Part shown: piece after piece, positions 7,967-17,900 of the stretch
Layout: every line of letters begins with the position of its first letter
How positions within the stretch are numbered: the first letter of the stretch is position 1
Source of the DNA: a bacterium
GTDB taxonomy: Bacteria; Hinthialibacterota; Hinthialibacteria; OLB16
NCBI GenBank assembly: GCA_022072055.1
Contig: JAJVIK010000019.1
Span: 112,514 to 176,513 of the forward strand
Length of the DNA stretch: 64,000 nucleotides
Direction: 5' to 3'
Notes under the pieces: generated by a model
Told to the model about the DNA's origin: nothing
Database searches by the model: none
What the model saw: only the letters and a program-made list of their open reading frames with translations
Position numbers and translations under genes: made by a program

Positions 7967-8305
7967 GCCGACCGTCGAGGGCCCGGCCGCTGAATTGTCC
8001 TGTCCACACACTTCGAGAGTCCTCGTGCTTTCCGTTCCCGGCGCCGATTTCGCGCCGCCGACGCGCGGCATTGTGGTGGAGAGGCGCGCGCTCGCGCAAG
8101 TGGACGCGGGGAGAAGACAGCCCGCCCTTTCCTTGAGCGCGTCATCATCCCTTGAACCGCGCGCGCGAATCCTTTCTCGCGCCAGACGAAGCATCAGGGG
8201 GACATGCATCCTATTTGACTCGCCCAGAGGAGGGAGGGCATGTTTTCCCCGCTTGCTTCGGGGTATGATCCCTGCGCTTCATACATGAAACAAAGGCGGA
8301 CCCTC
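7967..8305. other. Divergent intergenic region, methyltransferase / pilin-like gene
   Basis: Up to 339 bp between divergent starts. The left part stays open in the methyltransferase frame as far as 8209, so some may be coding if that gene starts earlier. It contains the second copy of the 17-base repeat (8167-8183). The ribosome-binding site AAAGGCGG of the pilin-like gene is at its right end. No clear promoter was picked out. Confidence 0.4.
8167..8183. repeat. Short repeat, copy 2 of GAATCCTTTCTCGCGCC
   Basis: Seventeen bases identical to 5420-5436, again preceded by a GCGCG stretch so that a small hairpin can form. It lies upstream of the methyltransferase start. Confidence 0.3.
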
Positions 8306-8992
8306 ATGAAAACCTCTCGCCCCTCCCTACGCGCGTTCACCCTGATCGAGCTGCTGATCGTGATCGCGATTGTCCTCATCCTGATCGCCATCGCGCTGCC
8401 GAATTTCCTGGAGGCCCAGGTCCGCGCCAAGGTGAGCCGGGCGATGGGAGACATGCGCACCATCAGCATCGCGCTGGAGTCTTACCTGCTCGATTTCAAG
8501 ATCTACCCCACCGATCACGAACCCGATGGGAACGACCGAGGGCTCAATCAGCTGACCTCTCCCATCAAGTACCTCCCCACGCTGCCGGAGGACCCTTTCT
8601 CCACCAACACCGGGATGCTTGATCCGCGCACCCAGGAAATCGGCTGGGAGATGGCCTCCACCGGCAACGCCCCGATCATGGTCCGCTTCCGAGCCACTCA
8701 GGACAACTGCAAGGTCAACGCCTACGCGCTGGCGAGCCAAGGTCCGGATGTGGCCAGCGGGGTCAGTTTCGGGAGCGCGCGCGGGGATAACTTCATCTGC
8801 AACAGGGAATGGCCCTTCTGCGGGAGGACCCTGACCTGCCCCTCCAACCAAGGTTGGACCAATTACAATCCAACCAATGGGACCAACTCGGCCGGGGACC
8901 TCATGCGGGTGGGGGGAGAACACCGCGCCGGGCGGTACTGCATCGACAGTTGGCAGCTTGTGGCGGGGCACTATCCCGTGCACATCCCCTAA
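8306..8992 (+). CDS. Type II/IV pseudopilin with N-terminal methylation motif
   Basis: A 228-residue prepilin-type protein. The short basic leader ends just before the cleavage/methylation motif (AFTLIELLIVIAIVLILIAI), with Glu at +5 of the mature chain, followed by FLEAQVRAKVSRAMGDMRTI. The C-terminal globular part has four Cys and a GEHRAGRYCID end. Such GspG-like proteins occur in many copies in Planctomycetota and relatives. The ATG at 8306 has AAAGGCGG 6 bp upstream; an ATG at 8285 is in frame but lacks a site. It would be cleaved by a prepilin peptidase and assembled in a pseudopilus or remain an envelope protein. It is convergent with, and overlaps by 4 bp, the oxidase subunit gene. 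Confidence 0.88.
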   Translation: MKTSRPSLRAFTLIELLIVIAIVLILIAIALPNFLEAQVRAKVSRAMGDMRTISIALESYLLDFKIYPTDHEPDGNDRGLNQLTSPIKYLPTLPEDPFSTNTGMLDPRTQEIGWEMASTGNAPIMVRFRATQDNCKVNAYALASQGPDVASGVSFGSARGDNFICNREWPFCGRTLTCPSNQGWTNYNPTNGTNSAGDLMRVGGEHRAGRYCIDSWQLVAGHYPVHIP

Positions 8993-10116
8993 GAGGAGGG
9001 TTCCGCTCCGCGCGGGTTGTGCGCGCGCCACGCCACCCTCGCGAGCCAGGCCACAACCGCGAGTCCGGCCACAAACACGGCCAGAAACACAAGGATCGGT
9101 CCCCACTGAGTCCGAACGGTCCACTCCGGGAGGGTGAAGTGCTCCCGGAGGAGCTCCTCGCGAAGGGCCTCGTTGGTGGCGGACATCAGCAGCAGAACCG
9201 CAGCGGCCAGGGCCGAGGCAATCCAGCGAAGACGCGCGTGACTCGGAGCCTGTGAGAGAAAGAACAGGGCGAGAAACAGCCCCACCGCGAGCAGAATTCC
9301 AAGAATCAGGCTGAACGAACCCGGGGTCGCGAAGGTCAGGAAGCGTTTCAGGACTCCCTCCGGAAGCGAGAGCAAGTACCAGAACCCGATCACGATCTGA
9401 ATCGCGGTGGCCACGAGCGAAACCATCGCGCCAAGGCGCGCTCCTTTCTCCGCCTCCTCGTCCGATCCGCGAAAGAGGGCGATCCACACCAACCAAAGTC
9501 CCCCGATCCCGAACGAACCGACGAGGTTGTGGAGAAATCGCGGGACCGCCAGTCCCGCTTCCCGCCACACCGAACCGACCGGAGAGCCCGCGCGCGCGAG
9601 TGGCCAAAGCTCCGGATGCTGGGAAAGGGCGGCGTTGGTGGTGAACAGGAAGGCAATCGCGGTGAAGGCCGATGCAACTCCCAAGTGCAGAAGAAGGCGC
9701 AATGGTCGCGCGGCGATGCGCTTCTCTCCTCCTTCGGGGCGCCGGGCTTTGAGGGCATAAACCGTGTAAAAGCCCACCATGAGCAGGGCCAGAATCGCCA
9801 GCCAGAAGAAGCCGAGCAACACATTGGCGACATAGAAGAACTGACCATACAGGACCTGGACAAACAGAAGCGGCGCGATCCCGAAAGTGATCGCGAGCGA
9901 GATCGCCACCGGCAGAACCGCCATCATCCGCTCGTAGAGCATCTTCTTCCATTCGCTCTCGCGCCCGACCATCAAAGCGCACAGCACCCAGGATCCGGCC
10001 AGCGCGAAGTTCATGAAGACCATGTGGAGGGCATGGGTCACCACGAGCAGGGTGACCAGGAGCCAGACCGGGGCGGGGAGCCCGAGCGGATCAGGACCCG
10101 GAACCAGGTTGGTCAT
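8989..10116 (-). CDS. Membrane subunit of a bd-like oxidase (second subunit)
   Basis: A 375-residue protein with about nine hydrophobic segments and little else, starting MTNLVPGPDPLGLPAPVWLL. It begins 26 bp inside the end of the cytochrome gene 10091-11434, so the two are translationally coupled and surely partners. No classic CydB signature was seen. The N-terminal helix pattern with an early His (VVTHALHMVFMNF) resembles the CydA-type first helices, so it may be a second CydA-like or a CydB-equivalent subunit. It probably forms a heterodimeric terminal oxidase or related respiratory complex in the inner membrane. Confidence 0.65.
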   Translation of the reverse strand: MTNLVPGPDPLGLPAPVWLLVTLLVVTHALHMVFMNFALAGSWVLCALMVGRESEWKKMLYERMMAVLPVAISLAITFGIAPLLFVQVLYGQFFYVANVLLGFFWLAILALLMVGFYTVYALKARRPEGGEKRIAARPLRLLLHLGVASAFTAIAFLFTTNAALSQHPELWPLARAGSPVGSVWREAGLAVPRFLHNLVGSFGIGGLWLVWIALFRGSDEEAEKGARLGAMVSLVATAIQIVIGFWYLLSLPEGVLKRFLTFATPGSFSLILGILLAVGLFLALFFLSQAPSHARLRWIASALAAAVLLLMSATNEALREELLREHFTLPEWTVRTQWGPILVFLAVFVAGLAVVAWLARVAWRAHNPRGAEPSS

Positions 10117-11434
10117 TTCCCGCGGCCTCCTCTCCCCGATCTCCCGAGCCTTCCTTCAACTCCCACAAGGTGTCGGCGAGCGCGCGGCGCTCCTCCGGGG
10201 TTCCCACCAAGGGGGGCATGAACGGTTTCAACTCATGGATTCGGTCGAGGTTGTAGACCAGCAGCTCGCGGCTCCAGGGGCGGATGAGGGGAACAAGGTC
10301 ATTGAAACCGCCGAGGACATGGCATTGCGAACACTGTAGATTGAAGAGGATTTCCCCCGTGCGCGGCCCCCCTCCGGCCTCGGCGCGAGTCGCGAGCGTT
10401 GCCCAAGGGGCATTGGGCAGGACCCCTTCCCGATTCACTTTCTCGATCTCCGATTTCACCAGTCCGTTGGAATACAGGTGATCGTAGATCAGGTAAGGCT
10501 TGCGGACCCCCTCGCGCACAAATTCCATCGAGACGGTGGCGATCATGGCGATGGAAAGAAGCAGCAGCGAGGTCTCGAGGTTGATGTAACGTCGCGCGCG
10601 GATCAGGCCAAAATAAGCGTAGAGTCCCACCAGGGTGGAGGCCACAATCCCAAACAAAAAGAACATCATCATCGCCACCGCGCCGCCGGTGATCAGATCC
10701 TTGGCGAGTTGGGGGAGTTCCGCGAAATACCAGGCGGCGAAGGGGAGCATCAAGACCAGGGGGGAAAGGAACCAAGCGGAGAAGTTGATCACGCGGGTCT
10801 TGCCCTCGCGATCCAGGGATCGACTCAGATTGGCGACCAGCATGGCGACCAGTCCGGCGATGGCGAGACAGGAGACCGTGCGCAGCGCCACGGTCGGTGG
10901 AAAGGTGGGATTCAGGAAGGCGTCCCACACATCCCGCGTTTCGGTCCATTCCCCTGGAGTGAGCATGAATGAGAGAATCCCGCTGATCAGGAACAAGCTC
11001 ATCCAGGCCGCGGCGGCGTATGTCCATCCAAGCGCTCGATGAACCGTACCCGGAACCTTGTCCCAGGTGGTGTAGTAGGCGTATCCCGCGACAATCTCCA
11101 CCAGAAAAAAGACCCATTCCATCGCCCAGAACCAGACAAAGGTATGGATCAGCATGGAGGTGGCCCGGGTGGAGGCAATCGAAATCGAGAACCAGATGCC
11201 CACACCGGTGATCGCGCCGAAAACGAATCCGGCCAGGAGCAGCACCTTGGAGAAGAGACGGAGGAAATCGAGCAGGACCGCATCCTGGGTCTTTCGGGCG
11301 CGGCCCTCGCCGATGGCGAGCAGGAACCCCGCTCCGACTGAAAAGTGCGCGACCAGGACATGGATGGTGGCGATGGCGGCGATCACCATCCCCCCACCGA
11401 GGCGGGGGACATTCCAATCCGGATATTCCCACAT
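10091..11434 (-). CDS. Cytochrome bd-type oxidase subunit I-like protein with C-terminal cytochrome c domain
   Basis: A protein of about 447 residues. The first 320 residues carry about nine membrane segments like CydA, including an early heme-ligand-type His (ATIHVLVAHFSVGAGFLL) and FVWFWAMEWVFFLVE. Unlike CydA there is no long quinol-binding Q-loop. The C-terminal 90 residues are a periplasmic cytochrome c domain with CSQCH (about residues 368-372) and a likely distal Met in LKPFMPPLVG. Diverged bd families with a covalent heme c are known, so electrons may enter from a c-type carrier instead of quinol. The ATG at 11434 is preferred; a GTG at 11518 would add 28 residues. The second subunit gene overlaps its end. 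Confidence 0.78.
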   Translation of the reverse strand: MWEYPDWNVPRLGGGMVIAAIATIHVLVAHFSVGAGFLLAIGEGRARKTQDAVLLDFLRLFSKVLLLAGFVFGAITGVGIWFSISIASTRATSMLIHTFVWFWAMEWVFFLVEIVAGYAYYTTWDKVPGTVHRALGWTYAAAAWMSLFLISGILSFMLTPGEWTETRDVWDAFLNPTFPPTVALRTVSCLAIAGLVAMLVANLSRSLDREGKTRVINFSAWFLSPLVLMLPFAAWYFAELPQLAKDLITGGAVAMMMFFLFGIVASTLVGLYAYFGLIRARRYINLETSLLLLSIAMIATVSMEFVREGVRKPYLIYDHLYSNGLVKSEIEKVNREGVLPNAPWATLATRAEAGGGPRTGEILFNLQCSQCHVLGGFNDLVPLIRPWSRELLVYNLDRIHELKPFMPPLVGTPEERRALADTLWELKEGSGDRGEEAAGNDQPGSGS

Positions 11435-11813
11435 GATGGTAAGCCCGAATGCGTATTCTACCTCTGGCCAACCCCAGAGCCTATTGGGAGGGCCTGTTCC
11501 GGCTTGGAAGAGTATCACCTAATAGCTTGTTTCCTCTAGACATTGAGTGCCATACATGCAAGAGTGCTTGAAGTTGATGGCCGTTTCCCGAGTGTCTCTG
11601 AGGGGAGTGACCGGGGAGAGTGGTGTCGTGCCGGAGGGGAGACCGGCTCGAAAGAGGGGGGAGTGTTCCTTTCGACCCGCTCAGTGGATTCGTATACTTT
11701 GAGCAAGGGTCGTCTCTTTCGGGTTCTGTTTTCGCCATCGCTCCTCAGAGAAAGGAGCGCCCGAATCCGGGCGAGGCCCCTGAGGCCGATTCTCAACCAA
11801 GGTTCGAGAGCTC
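11435..11813. other. Divergent intergenic region, oxidase / deacetylase
   Basis: These 379 bp hold no convincing gene; short open frames here lack ribosome-binding sites. A possible -10 box TATACT (11693-11698) stands 17 bp after TTTCGA and may serve the deacetylase gene. A small hairpin (CGCTCCT / AGGAGCG near 11737-11757) lies in the resulting leader. Confidence 0.4.
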
Positions 11814-13412
11814 ATGAACCGTCCTTGCCGCTCCATTCTATTCCTGCTGTTGCTGTGGCCCGCGCTTGCGCGGGGTCAAGATTACGCCGAGGAGATGGTC
11901 CCGCCCCCGCTGGACTTGGACATACGGGGGACCTCGCTGCTCTGGGCCGGATCGCCTCAGAAGCAAGCGGTGGCGCTGACCTTTGATGACGGACCGATCC
12001 CGGGCAAGACCGACGCGGTCCTGGCGATTCTGCGCGAGCAGGGGATCAAGGCCACCTTCTTCATGGTCGGGGAGCGCGTGCAGGCCAGCCCCGATCTCGC
12101 GCGCCAAGTCGCGCTGGAGGGGCATGATATCGGCAACCACTCCCAGACCCACCGCAACCTGACCAAACTCGGAAGCGGCGAGGTGATCCGGGAGCTCAAT
12201 CGCTGCCAGGATGCCATCGCCGAGACGCTCGGATTCAAGCCCACTCTGTTTCGCGCGCCCTATGGCGCGGCCAACATGACCACGCTCGCCGCGCTGTCGC
12301 ATCTTTCGCTTTCGGCGGTGTTCTGGTCGATAGACACCCGCGATTGGAAGGCGCAGAGCGAGGCGGAGGTTCAGAACTCCGCGCTCAAGGGAATCAAGAA
12401 CGGGGATGTGATCCTGTTTCATGAGCATTCCCGTTACACGGTCGGCGCGCTGCCGGGAATCATCAGCGCGATCCGGGAAAAGGGGTTTGCCTTCGAGACC
12501 GTGTCCGCCCTGTTTGACCGCCCGCAGGCGGCTCCGGCATTGATCGCCTCCGCCACCTCCCCGATCCAGCCTCTCGCCGCCGTTGTGGCCTCTCCGGAGA
12601 TAGTTGAGGTCGCCAAGGCCGAAAACCCGCCCGGCATGGGCGGCGCGGTCAGTTTGGGGGGAAGTGAGACGCCCCCCGCTCCCACGACCGTGGAGGTTCA
12701 GGCGGTTCCCGCGCCCCAAAGCCCCGCACAGGGCGGAAATCTCCCGCCAAAGCCCGAGTCCCTTGAGGTTCGCGTGGTGGCTGAATCCCCACAGGCCGCT
12801 GTCGAGGATGCCGCTCCAGAGGATCCGGTAGATTCGCCACCCCCTTCGGATGAGCCCGTTCCAACCACAGTCGCGGAGGTCCGGATTCCCTCCCCGGCTC
12901 AGGGAGGTGTGGCTCAGATGGAAGTGAACCCGGTGGACACGAGTGATCAGGTGGAAAAAGCGGTTCCGCCAGCAGTCGCGGAGGTCGCCGCACCTGTCCC
13001 CTCAACCGCCGAGGCGGAGGTCCCCCAGATTGAAACCCAGACCACCGCCGCGCCGCCGCTCGACGCAACCGCCACCGAAAAGGCGGTGGTCGGCGCGCCG
13101 AAGGCGCCCCCCCCCAAGACCGTATCGCCGAAGACAGGCCCTCCGATCAAGGCATCCGCGGCACTCGCGAAGAGCGACAAGCCATTCGAGGAGCCCGGCG
13201 AGGCGGGGAGAGTTCGACGTCTCCAGCCGGTGGCTCGTTTCAAGCAACGCTTGATCACTCCTGAACCCACCGAACCCCCGGCGGGACAGGTGGCCAAGCC
13301 GAGACGGCTGATCCCGCGCGCGTCCGCGGGGGGTCCACTCCCGGTTGAGTCCGAGTTCCCCTCCACGAGTTGGGGTTACGCCTCCCCCAATACCGGGTTG
13401 TCGCGCCCATAG
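11814..13412 (+). CDS. Polysaccharide deacetylase (NodB/CE4) with long Pro/Ala-rich tail
   Basis: A 532-residue secreted protein. It has a signal peptide (SILFLLLLWPALARG) and a NodB homology domain (about 40-240) with the canonical CE4 motifs TFDDGP, HSQTHRN (metal His pair), RAPYGAAN, DTRDWK and LFHEHS. The domain removes acetyl groups from N-acetyl sugars in peptidoglycan, chitin or similar polymers. The remaining 290 residues are rich in Pro, Ala, Val and Glu with no domain recognised, ending in a basic, Arg-rich stretch; this looks like a wall-spanning or disordered linker. The next gene, tlyA, starts 10 bp downstream after its own GGGAGGAG site, so the two are probably co-transcribed. 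Confidence 0.88.
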   Translation: MNRPCRSILFLLLLWPALARGQDYAEEMVPPPLDLDIRGTSLLWAGSPQKQAVALTFDDGPIPGKTDAVLAILREQGIKATFFMVGERVQASPDLARQVALEGHDIGNHSQTHRNLTKLGSGEVIRELNRCQDAIAETLGFKPTLFRAPYGAANMTTLAALSHLSLSAVFWSIDTRDWKAQSEAEVQNSALKGIKNGDVILFHEHSRYTVGALPGIISAIREKGFAFETVSALFDRPQAAPALIASATSPIQPLAAVVASPEIVEVAKAENPPGMGGAVSLGGSETPPAPTTVEVQAVPAPQSPAQGGNLPPKPESLEVRVVAESPQAAVEDAAPEDPVDSPPPSDEPVPTTVAEVRIPSPAQGGVAQMEVNPVDTSDQVEKAVPPAVAEVAAPVPSTAEAEVPQIETQTTAAPPLDATATEKAVVGAPKAPPPKTVSPKTGPPIKASAALAKSDKPFEEPGEAGRVRRLQPVARFKQRLITPEPTEPPAGQVAKPRRLIPRASAGGPLPVESEFPSTSWGYASPNTGLSRP

Positions 13413-13421
13413 GGAGGAGTC

Positions 13422-14237
13422 ATGCGTGAACGAGGGGAGAAAGTCCGCCTCGATCAGTTCCTCTTCGACCACGGCTATGCGGAGTCCAGAGCCAAAGCCC
13501 AGGCGCTGATTCGCGCTGGTGAGGTTTTCGCGGGGGAGAGGCGCCTGGACAAACCGGGATTATTGATCCCCCTCGCAACCGAGGTTCGTCTCGCGATTCG
13601 GAGCGTGGATGTCAGCCGTGGCGCGGCGAAGTTGCGCGGCGCGTTGGATCGGTTCGCGTTTCCCATCGAGGGCCGGCTCGCGGCGGACTTGGGGGCCTCC
13701 ACCGGCGGGTTTACCCAAGTCCTGTTGGAGCGCGGCGCTCGCGAGGTCCACGCTTTCGATGTGGGGTATGGGCTGCTGCACGAGCGCTTGAGAAGTGATT
13801 CACGAGTGGCGCTGCACGAGCGAGTCAATGTGCGGGGGTTATCGGGGGATGAAATGGATCCCGCCGAGATCGTGGTCATGGACCTTTCCTTTATCGGGCT
13901 GTCGTTGATCCTTCCCGCCGTGCGCCGAATCAGCGCGCCCGACGCGGATTGTGTCGCCTTGGTGAAGCCGCAGTTCGAGGCGGGGAAGGGCCAAGTGGGA
14001 AAAGGGGGCATAGTCCGCGAGCCGAGGATCCTCCTTGAGGTCCTCCAGGCGCATCTGGAGCATCTCGGCGAGAACGGCTTCCGGTGTTGGGGACTCGCCC
14101 CTTCGGTGATCAAGGGGCGAAAGGGGAATCAGGAATTCTTCTGTTGGTTTCGCCGCCTCGAGCACGGCGGCCAATTGGAGTGCAGGCCAAGCGCTGAGGC
14201 GGTTGTGGAGGAACTCCTGCGGGACACGCGAGGGTGA
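13422..14237 (+). CDS. tlyA: TlyA-family rRNA 2'-O-methyltransferase
   Basis: A 271-residue protein of the TlyA/FtsJ type. The N-terminal S4 RNA-binding domain (about 8-65) has RLDQFLFDHGYAESRAKAQ and LIRAGEVFAG. The Rossmann methyltransferase domain has AADLGASTGGFTQVLLERGA (SAM site), VMDLSFIGL and LVKPQFEAG, which fits the K-D-K-E catalytic arrangement. TlyA enzymes methylate 16S and/or 23S rRNA with SAM; some act in haemolysis or in sensitivity to capreomycin. The ATG has GGGAGGAG at good spacing and the length is normal. It is the last gene of a plus-strand pair and is convergent with the ECF sigma gene 18 bp later. Confidence 0.93.
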   Translation: MRERGEKVRLDQFLFDHGYAESRAKAQALIRAGEVFAGERRLDKPGLLIPLATEVRLAIRSVDVSRGAAKLRGALDRFAFPIEGRLAADLGASTGGFTQVLLERGAREVHAFDVGYGLLHERLRSDSRVALHERVNVRGLSGDEMDPAEIVVMDLSFIGLSLILPAVRRISAPDADCVALVKPQFEAGKGQVGKGGIVREPRILLEVLQAHLEHLGENGFRCWGLAPSVIKGRKGNQEFFCWFRRLEHGGQLECRPSAEAVVEELLRDTRG

Positions 14238-14255
14238 CAGAGCCTTGACAGTTCC

Positions 14256-14882
14256 CTAGATCACGCTTCCGTCGCGGTGAAGCCCTTGGCGGAGAACCCC
14301 CTTGAGCCGCTGCATGCGATTGCGCGCGACTTGGGGACTGACCCCCACGCTCTCTCCGATTTCCTCCCAGCTCAATCCCCCGACTCGAAGCTCGAAAATA
14401 GCCCGGTCCTGATCGTTCACCTTCCCCGCCGAAAGGGAAGCTTCGAGATGGTGGCGCACCCGTCCAAGGTCGTGGAGCCGCATGAGATGCTCCAGCGGTG
14501 AGCGCGCGCGCGAGTCGGATAGGCTGAGAATCGAGCTCGCGTCTCCCTCGAACTCAGCCCCGTCCCGCTTCCTTTGTGTGTAACGGTGAAAGGCGGAGCG
14601 GAAGAAACTCACGCAGGCGCTCTCAGCAACAACCGCGAGGTAACCCTTGAGCGGACACTTGGCTGGGTCCCAGTCTCGCAAGAGTTTGAAATCATCCTTG
14701 ACCAATCGGAGCGACAATTCCTGAAAGATTTCCTCGCAGTCCTCCGGGAGAAAACCGTGACGGCGGATCAAGGCGCGGACCAGGGGGCCATGCTTGGCAA
14801 AGAGCGCCTTCATTCCCTCATCGGGGGATGAGAGGATTTGCGCGATGAGCTCCGTGTCGGATTGGGCAGAGGGGTGCGGCAT
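14256..14882 (-). CDS. ECF-type RNA polymerase sigma factor
   Basis: A 208-residue sigma factor with only regions 2 and 4. Region 2 spans about 20-95 (ALIRRHGFLPEDCEEIFQEL, then CPLKGYLAVVAESACVSFFR). Region 4 is near 145-205 (DQDRAIFELRVGGLSWEEIG, SVGVSPQVARNRMQRLKGVL). The linker is long and polar. It follows the CHAT/kinase receptor gene by 82 bp on the same strand and is the last gene of that unit. ECF factors next to receptor Ser/Thr kinases with WD40 repeats are a recognised class in Planctomycetota, where phosphorylation is thought to replace a classic anti-sigma switch. The start at 14882 gives a normal length; a GTG at 14903 is an alternative. Neither has a strong ribosome-binding site. 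Confidence 0.88.
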   Translation of the reverse strand: MPHPSAQSDTELIAQILSSPDEGMKALFAKHGPLVRALIRRHGFLPEDCEEIFQELSLRLVKDDFKLLRDWDPAKCPLKGYLAVVAESACVSFFRSAFHRYTQRKRDGAEFEGDASSILSLSDSRARSPLEHLMRLHDLGRVRHHLEASLSAGKVNDQDRAIFELRVGGLSWEEIGESVGVSPQVARNRMQRLKGVLRQGLHRDGSVI

Positions 14883-14964
14883 GAGCGTTATCGATTGAAG
14901 CACAAGAGAAGAGGATTAGGGAGGCGATAGGGTTGATGAAACAAGGGTGAGAGTGTCCCGTCTG

Positions 14965-17900
14965 TTATTGTCGGAATCCGGTCCAGGGGGCGATTGGCGG
15001 GAGTGGACCGATGCTGGGGATGGGATCCACGGCCGCATGTCCCAGTTGATCCAGCTCGCCCGGAGAGAGCGCATAATTCCGGAACTGGATGCAGTCGACA
15101 TAGATCGCCCCCGTAGCCCCCTGGTCGTGGGTGAACAGAAGCATCCATTGGTCCCAAGTTCCGTCAGGGGCGGACCAGCGCCCATCGGTTCCCTGATTGA
15201 GGTCATAGGTCCACGCGTGGTCCCTGTTAATGTAAGTTGTCAGCTTGGGCGCGGTGTCAGTGTCCATTCTCACCACGATCCCCAATCTGTGCCAGACATC
15301 CGGCTGGAAAGTGGCATGGCAATCCCCATCGATACACAACGAGTTGGTTTCCGAGACCACAAGCTCCGCCGGATCCGTGTTCCGCGGGGTGGTGTTGAAG
15401 AGCGGTTTCGCTTTTCCAAGGGACTCCGAGGGAAACAGGATATCCATGACGATCGCGTAGTGGTTGACCCTACCCCAACCATGGTTCGGAATCGCGCCGC
15501 TGAAAAGCTTCAACCCCTCGCCCGGGTCGAAACCGGAGATCCTCATCACCCCCTCGCCTCCGCTGCCTTGAGGGGGGAGTCCGAAAGAGGCGCATGCGCC
15601 GAATTCGACCTTCTTCTCGGTCGAGCCGTCGCCGTCGGCGTCGTAAAACTCCAGGTCCCTTCCGTGGGTGGCGCGCAGGTCCCCATGATCGAAATCCCAC
15701 TGGCCCGAAACGCGCTGGCCCCCCAATTCCTTCTGCAAGGGATGCGAGCCGGCCTCCTGAATCGAGCGGGGACCCGCGAGGGAGACGGCAGGGGATGCGA
15801 GGCCGCCGGGGGCGCCGAGTGGATTCGGAATCCCCATGGCGGTGGGACCGCCCAAGAGAGCCACTTCCTCCGCGCTCATCGCGTAATTCCGAAACTGGAT
15901 GCTGTTGACATACCCCTCCCCTGTCTGTCCATCCCGGTCGGAAAAAAGCAGCGCCCACTGACCACGGGTTCCGCGATCCAAAGCCCAACGGGCGTCGAGA
16001 CCCGAGGCCAGCTGATGCGCTCCCACCAGGACGCCATCGATGTATTTCGCCATCCAACCACGCGGGGGAGCGGAAGCCTTAACGACACACACCACTCGAC
16101 GCCAGGCGTCCGGCTTGAGCGCGCCATCAAACCGACCCTCCACTCCGATCCCACCGGTGGCGGAAACCAGGAAATCCGCAGGCTCCTGGTTTCGGGGATT
16201 CTTGTTGAAAAGCGCTCGCGCCTTTGGTTGTGAAGTTGAGGGAATCAGCAGATCAAACAGGATGCTGTACTCGTTGGTTAGCGCTCCGCCGCCGTTGGAT
16301 CCGGCGTTGGTGAACATCTTGTATCCTTCCAGGGCTTCACAGGCGGGGAATTTCATGACCGCGGCGGGTCGGCCATCGATGTCCGGCAATCCGAAGGAGG
16401 TGGTGGTCCCAAAGCGGGTCTTCGCCTTGGTGGTTCCACGCTGATCGTAATCGAAGTATTCGAGATCCCTCCCGACAGTCGCCGCCAGATCGCCTCGGTC
16501 GAAGTCCCACTGTCCGGTGATTCCCTTCGTCTCCTCGGGCGGAGATGGGGGGATCGGAAAGCCGCCCCTATCCAGTATATCCCTCCAGAAGGCCCGCTTG
16601 GTCTGTTCGATCCGGTCCTCCATGGCTTGGCGGTCATCCGTCATGGCGCCACGGAGGCTCCACAGGAAACACGGTCTGACGACAAGGGTCTCCCCGTGGG
16701 TAAGTCCGACGAAGGCCTCAAAGTCGGGGCTGAGCGCGACAGGGGGGAAGATGTCCTTGAGTCGCCCGATAACTCGCAAGTCCTCTGGGTCCAGGATCAC
16801 CGAGTCCACGAACAGTCGTTTTCCGTCCGGAGACAGCACGAGCGTTTCGCCGCCCACGCGGGCATGGAGATTCTCCCCTGTTTCCGTGTTCCACCGAGCC
16901 ACGACTCCATCTCCACTCAAGGTGATAGCCCAGGAGCTTTCGGGACCCCAAGCAAGGGACTTGACCGTCCCGAAGCGGTGGTCGAATCGCTTCTTCAACC
17001 GCCCTGCCTCCACATCCCAGATCCCGATCATTCCGCTGTCCGTTCCTGTCAGGAGAGCTGAACCATCGGGGGAGTAAGCCACGGCGGTCACGGGTCCCGA
17101 GGCGGGTTCGAATCGATGAATCAACTCATGGGTTCGGACGTCCCAGATCCCCACGGTCAAATCCCCACCGGTCGCAAAGGCGTCTCCGCGGGGGCTGACC
17201 GCGATGGCCTTTATGTCATTCCCATGGCAAGGGGTCACCCTGAGACGCGCGCCGTCCGAGACCCTCCAAGAAACAATCGTTCCATCGAAACACCCCGTCA
17301 ATAGTTGATTTCCATCTGGGGTGTATCTCAATGGGTAAACCTCGGAGTCGTGCGGGAGATTGTGAATCGCCCTCCCGGTGCGTCGATCATAGATTGTGGC
17401 GACAAAGTCTCTTCCGCCGCCGGCGACTTGACTTCCATCCGGGCTGAAAGCCACACACATGGGGCTGTAAGGGGGGGGCGATGCGGCAAGCATCACCTCG
17501 CTCGCGTGAAGATCGGTCCTCCATACTTTGACCCCCTGCTCCCCCTCTGCTGAAACGACCCCTTTTCCTCCCAGGCAAAACCACCCGATCCCACTCGGAA
17601 ACCTCAACAGGGTTCTTCCAGTATCCACTTCCAAGATCCAAGTTTGCCCATCATTTCCCAGCAGTTGCTCTCCGCTCGGGCTGAATTGGAGATGGCTCCA
17701 GAACTGGCCGACAGGGAGATTCTTGTGAATCTGTTGGAGGCTCTTTCGTTTACGAAGATTGATCCCATAGTGGGCTCCGGCCGTGGCAAGCAGCTCTCCG
17801 TCCGGGCTGAAGGCCACGGCGCTCTCGGTCCTGTTGTTTGTCCGGATGACTTCAACCTCGGTTCCCGATTCGAGGTCCCACACGCGGACCGTTGTGTCCA

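Noticed and set aside
8327-9982. Long minus-strand open frame of about 551 residues
   Set aside because: It covers the pilin-like gene and the oxidase subunit gene in another frame; its protein is rich in Arg/Gly/Pro with no domain, typical of a shadow in GC-rich DNA.
14947-16233. Plus-strand open frame of about 428 residues
   Set aside because: Antisense to the LamG-like part of the CHAT/kinase gene; no family motif.
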